64,000 nt of DNA, taken from NCBI GenBank assembly GCA_022842065.1, contig JALHQH010000051.1:1-64000 (forward strand), in the 5' to 3' direction. Below the pieces are notes generated by a model. That model was not told the origin of the DNA. It saw only the letters and a program-made list of their open reading frames with translations, and made no database searches. The position numbers were made by a program, and so were the translations under genes. Below, one piece after another: positions 25,729 through 35,800 of the stretch. Each line of letters opens with the position of its first letter. The stretch's first letter is position 1. The DNA comes from Caldilineaceae bacterium (GTDB lineage Bacteria; Chloroflexota; Anaerolineae; Caldilineales; Caldilineaceae).

Positions 25729-25800
25729 GTGATTCGTGATTGGGTGATTAGGTGATTGGTGATTAGGTGATTTCGACAAACCCAATTACTAATCACCCAT
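25728..25800. repeat. Tandem ggtgatt(n) hairpin between SBP and permease
   Basis: Six near copies of an 8-base ggtgatt(n) unit (two lack one g) are followed by the complementary cccaattactaatcaccc. Located where importer operons often carry an expression-reducing hairpin. Same unit as 641-673. Confidence 0.75.
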
Positions 25801-25816
25801 TAATTTGGAAATTGAC

Positions 25817-26737
25817 ATGGGTGCATACATTCGTCGTCGTTTACTCCAATCGATCTTTGTCGTTTGGGGGGTATCGGTATTGGTCTTCTTTTTATTGCGG
25901 TTGGCACCGGGTGATCCGGTAGTAATGCTGCTGGCGGAGAGCGCTTCGCCCGAACAGATTGCGGCGGCGCGCGCCAAGTGGGGCTTGGATCAGCCGATCC
26001 CGGTGCAATATGTGGTCTTTCTGGGGCGCGCCTTGCGTGGCGATCTGGGCGATTCGCTCTTCTTTCAGCAGCCGGCCATTGAGGTACTCTTTGAACGGAT
26101 GCCGGCAACCCTGCAACTTTCGGGGGTGGCGCTGCTCTTTTCTTTAGCGGTCGCGATCCCCATGGGGATTCTCTCGGCGCTCAAGCGCGACTCGATCTGG
26201 GATTACCTGGGCACCGGGCTGGCGATGCTGGGGCAAGCCATTCCCCCCTATTGGCTCGGTATTATGCTGATCCTGCTCTTTTCGGTGAGTTTGCGCTGGT
26301 TTCCCACCTCGGGCCGGGGGACGCTGAGCCACTTAGTGCTGCCGGCGATTACGCTGGGATCGGTGCTGATGGCACTGGTGACGCGCCTGGTAAGATCGGG
26401 CATGCTTGATGTGTTGAGCGAAGATTATGTACGGACCGCACGTGCCAAAGGGCTGGTCGAACGCACAGTGATCGTCCGCCATGCGTTGCGCAACATTCTG
26501 ATCCCCCTGGTCACGGTGATCGGCCTGCAACTGGGCGCGCTCTTTGGCGGTGCGGTGATCGTCGAAAGCATCTTTGCCTGGCCGGGAGTCGGGCGACTGG
26601 CGCTCCAAGCGATCAGCGCGCGCGACTATCCACTGGTGCAAGCTGCGGTGCTCATTATCTCGATTGTCTATGTCTTTCTTAACCTCGCCGTAGATATCCT
26701 CTACGTCTATCTGGACCCACGGATTCGTTATGAGTGA
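25817..26737 (+). CDS. Peptide-type ABC importer permease, DppB-like
   Basis: A 306-residue membrane protein with the DppB opening GAYIRRRLLQSIFVVWGVSVL, the conserved FFLLRLAPGDPV segment, WGLDQPIPVQY, and the coupling loop SEDYVRTARAKGLVERTVIVRHALRN. Six helices expected. The ATG at 25817 is chosen from homologous starts; only a weak GGA precedes it. It overlaps the next gene by eight bases, indicating coupled translation with its DppC-like partner. Confidence 0.9.
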   Translation: MGAYIRRRLLQSIFVVWGVSVLVFFLLRLAPGDPVVMLLAESASPEQIAAARAKWGLDQPIPVQYVVFLGRALRGDLGDSLFFQQPAIEVLFERMPATLQLSGVALLFSLAVAIPMGILSALKRDSIWDYLGTGLAMLGQAIPPYWLGIMLILLFSVSLRWFPTSGRGTLSHLVLPAITLGSVLMALVTRLVRSGMLDVLSEDYVRTARAKGLVERTVIVRHALRNILIPLVTVIGLQLGALFGGAVIVESIFAWPGVGRLALQAISARDYPLVQAAVLIISIVYVFLNLAVDILYVYLDPRIRYE

Positions 26738-27662
26738 GACGATCAGTAACAATCCAACGATTGGCAATGCGCCTACAGCTACGGTGCAAAGTGCGCTAGC
26801 TGCGCCCAAACGGGCCGCCACCCTTTGGCAACGCTTTCTGCGTAGCCGCCGTGCAGTCACCGGTTTGACCATTCTGCTCGTAATCACCGCAGTGGCTTTG
26901 CTGGCCCCACTGATTGCGCCCTACCCAGCCGGCCAACAGGATACCAGCCGGATCCAGTTGCCGCCCCTCTCAACTTCTGAAAGCAACACCTTTCACCTGC
27001 TGGGCACGGATGCGTTGGGTCGCGATCTGCTGTCGCGGATGATGTTTGGTGGGCGGATTTCGCTGCTGGTCGGCATCACGGTTGTGAGCGTAGCAGGGCT
27101 GATTGGGGTACCGTTAGGACTGCTCAGCGGCTTCTTTGGCAAATTCCTTGACACGCTGATCATGCGGCTGGTCGATGTGCAGTTAGCTGTGCCCTTTATC
27201 CTGCTCGCGATCGCGATTATGGCGATCTTGGGGACGGGTTTGTGGAATGTGATCCTGGTATTGGGGGTCAGCAGCTGGGTCGGTTATGCGCGCATTGTGC
27301 GTGGTACCGTGCTCAGCCTGCGGGAACAGCCCTTTATCGAGGCGGGGCGTTGTGTCGGCATGTCCAACCGGCGGCTGATCCTACGCCACCTGCTGCCCAA
27401 TGTGTGGACACCGGTGATTGTGCTGGCGACACAAGGGGTCGGCGGCGCAATTCTGGCCGAATCATCGCTCACCTTTTTGGGACTAGGCATTTCGCCGTTG
27501 ATTCCCACCTGGGGCGCGATGGTGGCCGATGGCCGCAACTACTTGACAACGGCCTGGTGGATCTCCACCTTTCCGGGGTTATTGCTGACGGTAACGGTGC
27601 TGGCGATCTATTTTCTAGGTGATGGCTTGCGTGATGTGCTGGACCCGCGGCTGCGGGTCTAA
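26730..27662 (+). CDS. Peptide-type ABC importer permease, DppC-like
   Basis: A 310-residue membrane protein: variable 40-residue N-terminus, OppC-N helix (AVTGLTILLVITAVALLAPL), the conserved HLLGTDALGRDLLSRMMFGGR, and the coupling loop LSLREQPFIEAGRCVGMSNRRLILRHLLPN. Last gene of the 24-27.7 kb importer set, which lacks its own ATPases; the DppD/DppF pair at 12927-14956 or others could energise it. A long palindrome follows immediately. Confidence 0.9.
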   Translation: MSETISNNPTIGNAPTATVQSALAAPKRAATLWQRFLRSRRAVTGLTILLVITAVALLAPLIAPYPAGQQDTSRIQLPPLSTSESNTFHLLGTDALGRDLLSRMMFGGRISLLVGITVVSVAGLIGVPLGLLSGFFGKFLDTLIMRLVDVQLAVPFILLAIAIMAILGTGLWNVILVLGVSSWVGYARIVRGTVLSLREQPFIEAGRCVGMSNRRLILRHLLPNVWTPVIVLATQGVGGAILAESSLTFLGLGISPLIPTWGAMVADGRNYLTTAWWISTFPGLLLTVTVLAIYFLGDGLRDVLDPRLRV

Positions 27663-27663
27663 G

Positions 27664-27713
27664 TCTTCCCTCTCGTACGGGCACGATATATCGTGCCCGT
27701 ATGAGAGGGAAGA
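27664..27713. terminator. 50-bp near-perfect palindrome between convergent genes
   Basis: Twenty-five-bp arms with one G-T mismatch and no loop (centre gatatatc). It starts two bases after the DppC-like stop and ends eight bases before the stop of the minus-strand secreted protein, so it is well placed as a two-way terminator. Confidence 0.8.
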
Positions 27714-27721
27714 TTTAAGTG

Positions 27722-30004
27722 TTACTTGTTCACAAAGGGCAAGTAGGTCTTGGTGAAGCTGAGGAAGAGCTCATCGCTGGCAATGCCCGGATCGCGGGGC
27801 GACTCGACATCCGTAACCACCAAGATGATCTTCGTCTCGGCGGGTTTGTTGCCATCGCCAGTAACGGCCGGCACGGTATAGTCGATGGTACGCCCCGTAC
27901 CAATCTTGGTCGTGTCGCTGATCACATCGGCATACCACTCGTAGAGATATTCACCCCCACTACCCAAGGCAAAATCGAGCGCGGCATCAATGCCTAGTGT
28001 CGCCAAGGTTTGTGAAGCATCTGCCGCGGTCAAGCTAATCGTCGTGCCAGGCAGGATCTCGCTCACATCAGTTGGGCTGGTGATCTTGGCATAGGGAGCC
28101 ATGTAACGCTCATTGACTGGAATGTAGACCTGATACTGCTGGGGCGTGCCCTCATCTGGGGTGGCAGCCACCGTCAGAATGTAGACTGGGATCAATTGGT
28201 CTTGATCCCAGGTGATCGGCCCTTCCCAGTAGCCCAGGGTGCTGCTGATAATCTCCTTTTCCCCCAACAACGGCACATAGCTCAACGCCACCTGCGCTTC
28301 GGCCTTTTCAAAGAGGGTTTGGATAGTCTCAAAGGGACGCACCGAGACCGTCTGCGGCGCGTTGGTCCCGGCGGCGACGGCTTGCTGAATCTGGCGATAG
28401 CCACCAATCCCACCCAAAACTAATTCATCAAGTTTGCCGGCGGCCATCACTTCTGGTGAGGCAGTGGCATCGACATAGACTGCCAACTTGGCGCCAGGAC
28501 CAACGACGGAGAACTGCACTGGGGTCACTGCACCGGCGGCCTGGATAGGGGGCGTATAGCTGATGACGCGCTGGTAGACCACCTGATGATTGGTCACTGT
28601 GTCGGCCAGGATTCGCAGTGCGCCGGCAGCATTGGCCTGGCCGGGCAGGCGACCAGTATCTTCGGCACTGGTGAGGACATCCTGCACCACCGTTGTGAAT
28701 TGGGCATCACCAGGCATCAACTGGTTCTGGTTGAGGAAGGCATCGGCAATGCCACGTGCGGTATCGGCGTCAATGGCTAATTTGGCATTCACACCAGCCG
28801 CCTGCACCGTCAACACGTCGGAGATGACCGATTCACTCCACAGCGTGTCGCTATTGTGATACTGGAAGAGACCGGCGCTCTCATCCATCAGCAGGTCGCC
28901 ATCTGATGACACATAGAGATCGTTGGTGGCATACAGCGCTTCGACGCCACTGGCCAGCACTGTCCCGGTCTGGGTGATGGTGCCGGTCACGCCAAAGGCC
29001 GAGCCGAGCGCGGTCCAGCGCCCTTGTGCCTCCGCCAACCCCAGCGGTTGGATGTTAAAAATCGGCATTTCGGCCAAGGGGGTATCGCCACCAGTACTGG
29101 CAGCCGTCAGTTGGCTACTGTTGACGGCCAACGCCACCGGCGAGCCGGATTGGTGGGTCCACCAGTGAAAGGTTGAATCGACTACGGTATTGTCGTCATG
29201 GTTGAACCAACGGTCATTATAGTAGGCCGGATGTTCAGCCAGAATGCGCGCAACTTGCCAGTTCGGCAGCTTTTCATTGACTGATTTGAACCAGGCTTGG
29301 GCCATGCTGTTATTCCAACGCATGTGCCAGCCGACGGCCGCGCCCAAGTCGGTGTCGGACATAACGGTTTTCATGCCCATGAGCAGGCGGGTGCCATTCA
29401 TGGCGCGCGCCCAGCGCTGTAAATTGGTAAAGGGATCATCGAGCACGTTACAGGCCGCTAAGCCGATCCAATCGTTATCGCGCGTGCCCCAGCGATACTG
29501 CGCATCTTCAGCGGTCGCGATACTATCGTTGTGGGTATTGCCACCGACGCCAAAGTAGATGCCGGCCGTTGAACCGTGGCCGGCAAAGTAGGCATAGTCC
29601 ACATTGTCGATATAGAACTCTTCGTTAGCGCCCCAGTCAGTTTCCCAGGCACTACCATTACCATAGACATAGGGTGCCGACCAGCGTGGGGCGGGGAAGA
29701 GTTCAAAGGGGAAGAATGGATAGTACTGCTGCGTCAGCCGATTGCGCAGCCCTAGTGCATCGGGGGCAGTTGCGGGTAAGTCTGCACCACCGGCACCGGC
29801 CGGGGGATAATCAACCACATACCAGACTCCAACCTCTAAGGCCCCGTCGTCAAGTTGATTAGGTGCATCTGGGGCAGCTACATCATCATCATTGGCCGAG
29901 GCCGTGGGCACCAAACCAAAGAGAATAAAGAGCGTGAGCATGACGCTCATTACCTTGGACAACGTCTGTTGGTGTCGCCACCGATTGTTAACTATTTGGG
30001 ACAT
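27722..30004 (-). CDS. Secreted caspase-fold peptidase-like protein (FxGHG...C type), copy 1
   Basis: The 760-residue product has a signal peptide (hydrophobic 17-36, ending TASAND) and an N-terminal domain with DYAYFAGHGS (H143) and IGLAACNVL (C185). The His-Gly and small-x-Cys strands 42 residues apart are the pattern of clan CD cysteine peptidases; the overall look resembles proteins annotated DUF6345 (from memory). After residue 290 come about 400 residues without recognised domains, then a beta-sandwich-like C-terminus ending TYLPFVNK. The next gene upstream is a paralogue with H and C 41 residues apart. AAGGAG precedes the ATG. The substrate and whether it is active are unknown. Confidence 0.75.
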   Translation of the reverse strand: MSQIVNNRWRHQQTLSKVMSVMLTLFILFGLVPTASANDDDVAAPDAPNQLDDGALEVGVWYVVDYPPAGAGGADLPATAPDALGLRNRLTQQYYPFFPFELFPAPRWSAPYVYGNGSAWETDWGANEEFYIDNVDYAYFAGHGSTAGIYFGVGGNTHNDSIATAEDAQYRWGTRDNDWIGLAACNVLDDPFTNLQRWARAMNGTRLLMGMKTVMSDTDLGAAVGWHMRWNNSMAQAWFKSVNEKLPNWQVARILAEHPAYYNDRWFNHDDNTVVDSTFHWWTHQSGSPVALAVNSSQLTAASTGGDTPLAEMPIFNIQPLGLAEAQGRWTALGSAFGVTGTITQTGTVLASGVEALYATNDLYVSSDGDLLMDESAGLFQYHNSDTLWSESVISDVLTVQAAGVNAKLAIDADTARGIADAFLNQNQLMPGDAQFTTVVQDVLTSAEDTGRLPGQANAAGALRILADTVTNHQVVYQRVISYTPPIQAAGAVTPVQFSVVGPGAKLAVYVDATASPEVMAAGKLDELVLGGIGGYRQIQQAVAAGTNAPQTVSVRPFETIQTLFEKAEAQVALSYVPLLGEKEIISSTLGYWEGPITWDQDQLIPVYILTVAATPDEGTPQQYQVYIPVNERYMAPYAKITSPTDVSEILPGTTISLTAADASQTLATLGIDAALDFALGSGGEYLYEWYADVISDTTKIGTGRTIDYTVPAVTGDGNKPAETKIILVVTDVESPRDPGIASDELFLSFTKTYLPFVNK

Positions 30005-30098
30005 CGTTTGCTCCTTTGCAATTACTGCTTTTGTGCTTTGGATGACAGTAGATGGGCGAGAAGCTGTGGGGGCGGGGACGGGCCAATCTTATGTTGAC

Positions 30099-30160
30099 CG
30101 TGCGGTGGGTGTGGTTCACACCCAGATTTAGAGCAAGGTGTGAACCACACCCACCGCACG
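30099..30160. repeat. Long inverted repeat upstream of a peptidase-like gene
   Basis: Perfect 24-bp arms (30099-30122 and 30137-30160) with a 14-base loop, in the gap between the two paralogous secreted proteins. Confidence 0.9.
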
Positions 30161-30179
30161 AAGCTAACCGGTAACGTCC

Positions 30180-30250
30180 ATAATCAGTAGACGGCAACAC
30201 TCTCTGGCTTCGACAAGCTCAGCCGCCGAGTGTTGCCGTCTACTGATTAT
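30180..30250. terminator. Long inverted repeat directly after a stop codon
   Basis: Perfect 23-bp arms (30180-30202 and 30228-30250). The right arm ends on the base before the stop codon of the minus-strand gene 30251-32491, so it would form a stem in the first bases of that mRNA's 3' end. Confidence 0.85.
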
Positions 30251-32491
30251 TTACTTATTGACGAAGGGCAGGAAGACGGTCGGGCCAACGTTGAGTTGGG
30301 CCACGGCAGTCGAACTGGCTTCGTTCGGGCTCTCGGTATCGGTCACAACCAGATAGACCTCAAGCGTACTGGCATGGTCGTCAGCCATAGCCGGGACCAT
30401 AAAGGTGACATTGGTGAGACCATCGCCGGGATTGAGGTCGGTAATCTGGTTTTCGTCGGCCACACTGCCCAGATACCACTCATAGGTATAGGTGCCGTCG
30501 GCCCCGTTGTACCCCATGACAAAGTCAAAGCCATCCCCAATGCCCAGCGCTTTGAGCGTCTTGGTGGCATCGGCGGCGGTCAAGGTCACGGCCACGCTCG
30601 GTTGCACCATGGCCGGGGCGGCCGGGGCGTTGAGAATGCGGGCCAACGGACGCATGTACTGCGAACTGGCCGGCAGATAGAAGAAATCTTCGGCCTCGAC
30701 ATTGGTATCGACCTCGGTATACTGGACCAGCAACTCGTAGACCGGAATCAATTCACCCTGGCTGTTTCCTGGGGCACTTTCCCAGTAAGCCAGTGTAGAG
30801 GAAAGGACCGTTTGATCTTCAATCTCAAGGGGAATCGAGTTCATGGTCACCTCTTTGTCGAGGGCCAGATACAAGGCTTCGGCGGTGGCCGTATTGATGA
30901 TCGTCGTCATGATCTGTTCGCCACTGGCGGCAGAGATGGCCGGCGAAACACTGCGCCAGCCACCTTGCACACCGGCGGGCGCAGCACCAAGCACCCCAGC
31001 CGCATTAACCTGACCGGCAATCGGCACATAGACCTTCTGCTTAGCACCGGGGCCGACAATCGTGAATTCCAGATCCGCGCCCACACCGGAAGCCAGGACA
31101 ACTGGCACCGTCAACTTGCGCGAGTAGATCACCTGCCACATGGAAGGAATCTCGGCGGCACTGATCGACGCGGCACTAATCTCCCCATCTTTTGCCACGG
31201 TACCGACTGTGTCGGAGACAACCTCGTAGAAGACCGCATCGCTGGTCAGCAGACCATTCTGGGTCAGGAAGCTGTCGGCAATGCGGCGGGCATCATCGCC
31301 GTTGATGTAGTTGGCATCGGCGGCGGAGACGGCCATCGCCTGCTGGGCCGAGCTGTCAGTCCAGAGTTGGCTCAGGTCGGTATACTTGTAGATCCCGCTG
31401 TCCTGGTCCAATTCCACCGTCTTGCTCAGCGCGCTGCTGACCAGGAAGGGGCTATCGCTTGGGACCGGCGGTGGCGTCACATCCTCCAGCAGGCCGGCGG
31501 CTTGCAGCGTGGGCGTCACCGGAATACTGAAGATGCTGCCCAGATTTTGGAAATCCTCGGCAGCAGCATCAAGCCCGTAGGGATCAACCTTGAAGACAGG
31601 CAGTTCATCGGCGAGCAGCCCGACCGGGATCTGGCTGGCCGTTTCGGTGCCACAACTGTGGGTATACCAGTAGTAGTCATTGTCAACGCTATCGGTGCAG
31701 ACACTACTATAATACGGATTGTCGTTGAAACAACTCGTCTCTTCAGCGATTACCCGTGCGGTGCGGCCACGTTGGGCGACATCACAGGCGTTGAACCACG
31801 ATTGGGTCATGTTATAGCCATAGCGCAGGTAACGACCAAAGTGATAGGCCTGGGTATCCCAATAGTTGTTGTGGGCACTAGCGTTGGTGACAAAACCCAG
31901 GATCAGATGCTGGCGATTCATACATTGCGCCATGGGGCCGATCCCGCTGTCGGCGAGCACCTGGCAAGAGGTGAGTGCCAACCACTCATTGTCGCCGTCG
32001 CCCCAGGCGGCATTACAGTCGATCGGGGCAGAAAGCGTGCCGTCATCGTGGGTAGCGTTGTCAAAGGTAAAACTAGCCGGCGAGCCATGGCCCACGTAGA
32101 ACTGCAGGTCAACGGAATCGATATAGCTGTTCTCCGTCCCCCCACGTGAGGCGAGTTTGAAATCCTCCTCCCAGGCCGAAGCCTCGTTGTAACTATAACG
32201 CTGTGTAAACCAGCCATTAAGCCAATACCACATGCCATAGCGCTCGGCAGCAGTTGCCTGGGTCAGGTTACCGGCGCTGCCGTGTACCCCCAATTCCCAG
32301 GCACCGCCATCATCCGCAGTGACCGCGTCGGGCTGCGCCACTTCTTCAGCCGCCACCGGACCATCAGGGCCATTGACATCGGTATCGCCGGCCTGAAGGA
32401 CTGGCGCGAGCAAGAGTGTCGCCAACACACTCAGGCAGAGTGCTTGCCAAAGGCGACTGCGCCAACGACGTGTAAACCAATATTTACCCAT
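30251..32491 (-). CDS. Secreted caspase-fold peptidase-like protein (FxGHG...C type), copy 2
   Basis: The ATG at 32491 behind GGAGGG gives 746 residues. A signal peptide (basic start, hydrophobic 14-33, VLQAGD) is followed by an Asp/Pro-rich segment and the domain with VDLQFYVGHGS (H135) and LALTSCQVL (C176), 41 residues apart as in the neighbour at 27722-30004. The middle (about 270-560) and C-terminal Ig-like part are also parallel (for example SAADANYINGDDARRIADSFLTQNGL against the neighbour's IDADTARGIADAFLNQNQL). It ends VFLPFVNK. The two arose by tandem duplication. Extracellular proteolysis is inferred from the His/Cys pattern only. Confidence 0.75.
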   Translation of the reverse strand: MGKYWFTRRWRSRLWQALCLSVLATLLLAPVLQAGDTDVNGPDGPVAAEEVAQPDAVTADDGGAWELGVHGSAGNLTQATAAERYGMWYWLNGWFTQRYSYNEASAWEEDFKLASRGGTENSYIDSVDLQFYVGHGSPASFTFDNATHDDGTLSAPIDCNAAWGDGDNEWLALTSCQVLADSGIGPMAQCMNRQHLILGFVTNASAHNNYWDTQAYHFGRYLRYGYNMTQSWFNACDVAQRGRTARVIAEETSCFNDNPYYSSVCTDSVDNDYYWYTHSCGTETASQIPVGLLADELPVFKVDPYGLDAAAEDFQNLGSIFSIPVTPTLQAAGLLEDVTPPPVPSDSPFLVSSALSKTVELDQDSGIYKYTDLSQLWTDSSAQQAMAVSAADANYINGDDARRIADSFLTQNGLLTSDAVFYEVVSDTVGTVAKDGEISAASISAAEIPSMWQVIYSRKLTVPVVLASGVGADLEFTIVGPGAKQKVYVPIAGQVNAAGVLGAAPAGVQGGWRSVSPAISAASGEQIMTTIINTATAEALYLALDKEVTMNSIPLEIEDQTVLSSTLAYWESAPGNSQGELIPVYELLVQYTEVDTNVEAEDFFYLPASSQYMRPLARILNAPAAPAMVQPSVAVTLTAADATKTLKALGIGDGFDFVMGYNGADGTYTYEWYLGSVADENQITDLNPGDGLTNVTFMVPAMADDHASTLEVYLVVTDTESPNEASSTAVAQLNVGPTVFLPFVNK

Positions 32492-32606
32492 ACTACATCC
32501 CTCCACTAAGTTGAAACTGCATGAACTACTAAATCGCATTGTTTGCCGGTTGCGTTGGATTGCGGTACTGATTAGAACTCACCTGGTACACTGTAAATTA
32601 AATTGT

Positions 32607-32729
32607 GATAGGTAAATTCTACCCCCTCCCAACCTCCCTCAGGTTGGGGGAGGAGCCGTAATCTCCGCTAGCGGCATGACGGTTCCCTCCCCAAGCTGGG
32701 GAGGGTTAGGGAGGGGTTTCCTACCTATC
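32607..32729. repeat. REP-like element, cccctccc family
   Basis: Outer gataggta/tacctatc arms flank ccccctccc...gggaggggt, with an inner stem around ccctccccaagctggggaggg. A second copy sharing about 30 of the last 34 bases stands at 49782-49899. Part of the 404-base gap 32492-32895, which holds three different inverted repeats and no gene. Confidence 0.8.
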
Positions 32730-32755
32730 AAGACTTAACTGACACTGTACTAGTT

Positions 32756-32797
32756 TGCTGGTGTCGGGTCATGCTGCAGCGTGACCCGACACCAGCA
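32756..32797. repeat. 42-bp near-perfect palindrome
   Basis: Arms of 21 bp with one G-T pair, centred at 32776/32777 (core gctgcagc). No loop. In the same gap as the REP-like element. Confidence 0.85.
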
Positions 32798-32830
32798 GTT
32801 TGCGCTGTCGGGTGTAAGTTCTATGCGAAT

Positions 32831-32898
32831 TAAAGTGAGCACTGTCTGAAAACGGTAGCGCAAGATCAATCTACCGTTTTCAAAGCAACCGCACTTTA
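32831..32898. terminator. taaagtg...cacttta element including the C25 gene stop codon
   Basis: Outer arms taaagtg (32831-32837) and cacttta (32892-32898) surround a perfect 12-bp stem (32847-32858 with 32871-32882). The right outer arm includes the TAA stop of the minus-strand gene. Same ends as 15014-15048. Confidence 0.75.
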
Positions 32899-35800
32899 GT
32901 TGCGTACCACAATCGGCAAATAGATGCGTTGGTCAATCGAGCGACCGGTGGCCAGCGGCAAGGGTACCGCTAGTCGATAGTAGCGTCCTTTGTTGTCATT
33001 GGCGGCAACGTTGCCGGCATTGTCAACCACCTGAACAAAGAACTGTGTACTCACCGTGCCCGAGATTACCCCTGTCCATTTCTGTGTTGCGCTGTTAAAA
33101 GTGAGATCCTTGCTCAACCACTGCCCCTGGCCATTACCCTGACTTACGGTATAGGCGACGAGGACACGGTTAATGCCGGAGCTGTCACTGGCTTCGACCT
33201 TGATCTGCCCCAGCCCGGCCACCGCATCCAGCACGCCGTCCACAAAGGCGATGTTCGCAGCGTTGAGGTCAGGGCTCTGCGAATAGTAGGCACTAAAAGA
33301 CATTTGGTCATAGATGCGATTGACGCCGGCATCCGTCAGCTCGCCACTGGCGTTGACCGCGCCGTCCCCGCTGCGGTACTGGCCCAAACTCATCACGACG
33401 GTGTCTGGTACACCAGGGGCAGTGGCGCTACTACGTACCGTGAAGGGCAGCGCTGGGTAGAAATTGGCACTGGCAAAGGTCGGCTCCGTTTGATCCGTGA
33501 TATATTCATTTTCAGCCAGCGCCACCACCGGGTCGATACCCGTCACGTCGCTATAGACGCCGCCCAAGAAGAGCACGCCGCGCAATGGTCCCACCACCGG
33601 TGCGGACACGTCGGCAAAGTATTGCGGCTGCAGGGGCGCGCCGGCGGCAAAGGTCACATTCTCATCCAGATCAAAGGTGACCCCTTGGCTGCTATCACTC
33701 TCACCAAAAGAGCCAAAAGAGCCGGGCAATTGATAGCCAACGGTGCCCTGGGCCAATTCCCCAAAGGCGGTCGGGGGGGTAAAACTTGGCGCGGCGCTGG
33801 GGAAAGGATCTTCATCGGTCAGCGCGCCACCACTGGAAACCGTTACCATGGGCAGGCCATAGAGGGTCACCTGCATGAGCACCTTGGCGTCATAACCATT
33901 AAAGGTCTGTGCGGTGCTGTAATATCTTTTCTTGGCCGCGCTGAGTGCGGTCCCAATTGCGGCACTGGTGTCACGCAATAATTCGCGACTGTAATTGCGC
34001 ATGACCGCTTCGGTGTAGACCACGCCACCACCGCCCCAACCAAAACCGGTATTGCCCACATAATTCGCATGCTTTTGCATAAAGGCCTGAGGCAGATCAA
34101 GCACCCCCGGATCGTTGAGCCCGGCATGACAGCCTACGCTGTAGATCAGCGCACCACTCAGGTCAGTGGCGGCACCGGCCACTTCGGCGGCGGTCAGATC
34201 ATTTTTGTCGGGGGTCCCCTGGGCGACGTGAGTCGAGTGGCCGTTAATGGCGTAGATATCAAAACGGGGTGTCGCCTGGAGCCATTTGGCACGCAAGGTA
34301 TCGCCCGGCCACATGGGGATGATCAAGGAACTATCGGTGTTGATCGTGTCATTGCTGTAAAGGGTCTTGATAATATTCGCCCCATCCTGCACAAAATCAT
34401 AACCGGTGACCAACACTTTGCTAGTAGCAATAGCTTTGTCCCCGCCCAGGAAGTTGTCAATAAAGGCCCCAATCTCGGCCGGGGTTTCGACCAATCGTCC
34501 CACCGCATAGTCAGGCAGGAACAGGTCATAGCTGTTATCGGCCTGATCCTGCCATGCGCCCGCCTCTTTATCGACCAGATAATCGTCGGTGAGGATCATG
34601 TTGGCGGCCAAGGCGGCGCGCACCGTGCCATTTTCCACCACATCGGTTGCGTAAACCGGCTCCAGCGAGTCGGCTGTCTGCACATTGCTGGGCACACGGT
34701 CGGGCACACGGCGGAAGGGAATTAGCCGATCATCGCCGATCAACACCACATATTTAAGTTGCGGTGCATTAGCGGCCAAGGCGAGCAGACGATTGCGTAC
34801 GGCGGCCACGACGTTGTTGGCCAGGTCGTTGTCAGCCAGGGTATTGTTCGCCGCGGTCCACGCCGCATACGCGCTCGCTACCGCGGGATCGCTCTCCACC
34901 TGGAGCACCAAGCCCTTGACCGCCGGATCGTCGGCCAGTTGGAAGAGCTTCGCCATCAAAGTAGCCGTTGCGTCGTCACCATAGAGCGCCGCAAACCGGG
35001 CCCGGTTGACCACAATCAACGTTTCCGCGGTCGAAGGTGGTGGCGTTGGCGAAGGCGTCGGTGAAGGGGTGGGCGTCGGCGTTGGGCTAGGGGTTGGCGT
35101 TGGGGTCGGCGGCTCGGTGGCAAAAACCTGGACCTGGTAATTAGCGTCGTTGCCGGTAATACGCGAGTTGTATTGCAGCACACGAATGTAATAAGGGCTC
35201 GATACGGTGGGCGTAAAGTGCAACGTCGCGCTGCGCCCATCGCCGCGATCATCGTTGGTCAACAATTGGGTGCTGCCGTCACTGCCATAAAGTTCGAGCA
35301 CTGGATCGCTGTTAGGCCCCAGACCGGTCGTCACCACCTGGTAGTTGCCGCCGGCAACCCCATCCACGCGCAGCCAATCCTGATCACCCAGGTTGAGATC
35401 CAGTGGGTCAGCACAAAAGTTGTGGGTCTGGCTGACCCCATTGGTGGCTGCAATGGTCGCATCACCAGGGCCATTGTCGCCGTCACCGCTATCCTGGTTA
35501 TCCGGCTGACAGTAGCCTTCTTGGATCAGCAACGCATACTGGGTGTTCGGGCCATTCGCCACCGGGTTGACATGGGTGACACGGGCATAGTAGTCACCGC
35601 TGGTCGTGGGCTGCCAGACCACGCGTGAGGCACTGGTATAGCCGAAGTCATCATTCTCAGCGATCAACGTGGTGCCATCACTCGCATAGAGGGTGAGCAA
35701 TGTATCGGCGGCAAAGGCGAGATTGGTCGTGCGCAGCACATAGGTCTTACCCGCGGTTGCCGTAAATTTTACCCAATCGGCATCGCTGGCAGGACAGAAA

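Noticed and set aside
30230..32149. Open frame of 639 codons on the plus strand opposite the second FxGHG-type gene
   Set aside because: It begins inside the inverted repeat at 30180-30250, has no ribosome site and no domain pattern; the minus-strand gene has signal peptide, conserved motifs and a paralogue.
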